NCBI GenBank assembly: GCA_938014855.1
Contig: CALLQM010000042.1
Location: 1 to 6,885, forward strand
DNA length: 6,885 bases
From: an uncultured Clostridia bacterium
GTDB taxonomy: Bacteria; Bacillota; Clostridia; Oscillospirales; Ruminococcaceae
Direction of reading: 5' to 3'
Both the position numbers and the translations under genes were made by a program. Below are positions 6,066 through 6,885 of the stretch, piece by piece. Position 1 is the stretch's first letter, and each line of letters opens with the position of its first letter. The notes beneath the pieces are model-generated. The model had not been told where the DNA came from, did not search any database, and saw only the letters and a program-made list of their open reading frames with translations.

Positions 6066-6072
6066 CCCTCCC
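6066..6072 (-). promoter_or_regulatory. Ribosome-binding site that fixes the glycosyltransferase start
   Basis: GGGAGGG on the minus strand ends 6 nt before the ATG at 6059. It is directly adjacent to another in-frame ATG at 6065 and lies inside the longer TTG-started frame (6074). Both alternatives would bury or abut the site, so 6059 is preferred. Confidence 0.75.
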
Positions 6073-6103
6073 AATTGAGCACTTCATTGTACATATTCAT
6101 TGC

Positions 6104-6150
6104 AGATAAAAAGCCAGAGTGTCCATTTTTTTGCAAACACTCCGGCTTTT
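6104..6150 (-). terminator. Terminator after the collagen-like gene
   Basis: Positions 6109-6122 and 6137-6150 pair (AAAAGCC-A-GAGTGT with ACACTC-C-GGCTTTT) with a single A/C mismatch and a 14-nt loop. On the minus strand the stem ends in TTTTTATCT. It lies 24 nt after the stop at 6175 and only about 35 nt before the glycosyltransferase ribosome-binding site. The transferase is then expressed by read-through or from an unrecognised promoter. Confidence 0.7.
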
Positions 6151-6174
6151 GCTATACACTGTATTTTTATTATT

Positions 6175-6885
6175 TTAGTCGATTCCGATGCCACCGCTAA
6201 TATAACCCGAGAGGTTTGTTGCCACATCAATACCGCCTGTAACATTGGCAGACAGTACATAGACCAATCTTGAGCCTTTTGTAACCGGAATGGACAATCC
6301 GGTAACACAACCGCTCGTACTCGCACCGACCGGCAATGTACCGGTCAAAGGAGGAGACAGCGTAATTGACGCACCAGGAATTGGTGTAAACGAACCGTTT
6401 GTTGCATCAGAACGATAGATTTGTGCTGTAAGTGTGATTTCACTTCCATGTATAGTCGTTCCGTGAGCAAGTCTGAAAAATGCAGACAGGGATGTAATGG
6501 TTCCGTCTCTTGGAATACAAAACGCCATAATGGATGCCTTCAATACATCACGGGTTCCTTGCGCTATTAAGCCAGTCTGTGAAGTTCCATAACCGACTAA
6601 CGCCTGTTTCCCTGGTTTGCCTCCTAATACTGTAGTCAAAGCAGCTACATCACCCGATGCAATTGGAATGATTGCACCTGCACCGGCTGTATTCGATGAC
6701 CCTGCCGGTCCAGCAGCCCCCGTGGCGCCAGTTGCTCCTTTAGGTCCTATTGGTCCTGCTGCACCGGTTGCTCCGGTCTCTCCTTTCGGCCCAATTGGTC
6801 CTGTTGCGCCGGTTGCTCCGGTCTCTCCTTTCGGCCCCATTGGTCCTGTTGCTCCGGTAGCGCCTGCAGTACCCGTGGCTCCTTT
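6175..6885 (-). CDS. Collagen-like protein with BclB-type C-terminal domain (N-terminus beyond right edge)
   Basis: The 236 visible codons are open to the right edge, so the true start lies outside the window and the ATG at 6840 is internal. Visible residues 2-64 are 21 uninterrupted Gly-X-Y triplets (GAT, GET, GPK, GPI), ten of them with Thr in the third position. The C-terminal 165 residues begin around AGAGAIIPIASGDVAALTTV and include GKQALVGYGTS and FCIPRDGTITSLSAFFRLA. I recognise these as the BclB C-terminal domain of collagen-like exosporium glycoproteins in spore formers. In related proteins the collagen stalk forms a trimeric, glycosylated filament on the spore surface, and the C-terminal domain is the outward globular trimer head. 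The downstream glycosyltransferase fits that picture. Spore localisation is inferred from the family. Confidence 0.88.
   Translation of the reverse strand, partial: KGATGTAGATGATGPMGPKGETGATGATGPIGPKGETGATGAAGPIGPKGATGATGAAGPAGSSNTAGAGAIIPIASGDVAALTTVLGGKPGKQALVGYGTSQTGLIAQGTRDVLKASIMAFCIPRDGTITSLSAFFRLAHGTTIHGSEITLTAQIYRSDATNGSFTPIPGASITLSPPLTGTLPVGASTSGCVTGLSIPVTKGSRLVYVLSANVTGGIDVATNLSGYISGGIGID
6712..6846 (-). repeat. Three tandem 45-bp repeats in the collagen-like stalk
   Basis: Three 15-residue units follow one another: GPMGPKGETGATGAT (6846-6802), GPIGPKGETGATGAA (6801-6757) and GPIGPKGATGATGAA (6756-6712). The first two are nearly identical at the DNA level, and the third has drifted more. 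Such in-frame repeats usually change copy number between strains. More copies may continue beyond the right edge. Confidence 0.85.

Noticed and set aside
6175..6840. ATG at 6840 as the start of the collagen-like gene
   Set aside because: The Gly-X-Y pattern continues without break upstream of it to the window edge, so this methionine is internal.

Overview
The window looks like chromosomal DNA of an anaerobic, spore-forming member of the Firmicutes (Clostridia). Four things point that way: a two-subunit iron-sulfur L-serine dehydratase, a bacterial AraM/EgsA-type glycerol-1-phosphate dehydrogenase, a collagen-like protein with a BclB-type C-terminal domain (typical of spore surfaces), and AT-rich intergenic DNA with strong purine-rich ribosome-binding sites. 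No rRNA, tRNA, CRISPR array, transposase or phage gene was seen. The species cannot be named from this sequence.

Left part (1-1830, minus strand). The N-terminal two thirds of a methyl-accepting chemotaxis protein run off the left edge, preceded by a long AT-rich leader with a good sigma-A-like promoter. Next comes a decayed stretch (1268 to about 1771). It holds the C-terminal end of a class II ketose-bisphosphate aldolase and, upstream of it, a broken N-terminal piece of a beta-keto-acid cleavage enzyme (BKACE/DUF849). Long hairpins stand on both sides of this relic.

Middle part (1788-4984). A compact sdaAB-sdaAA operon on the minus strand deaminates L-serine to pyruvate and ends at a strong terminator. 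A 250-bp divergent intergenic region separates it from a plus-strand glycerol-1-phosphate dehydrogenase gene, which ends at a strong hairpin terminator facing the next gene.

Right part (4986-6885, minus strand). A family 2 glycosyltransferase with C-terminal TPR-like helices lies directly downstream of a collagen-like gene (Gly-X-Thr repeats plus BclB-like C-terminal domain). The collagen-like gene is cut by the right edge. A terminator lies between the two. A reasonable inference is that the transferase glycosylates the threonine-rich collagen stalk on the spore surface.

Most of the window is ordinary metabolic and surface-structure gene content. No clearly new system was found. The most noteworthy items are the gene relic, the collagen/glycosyltransferase pair and the divergent sda/egsA region.
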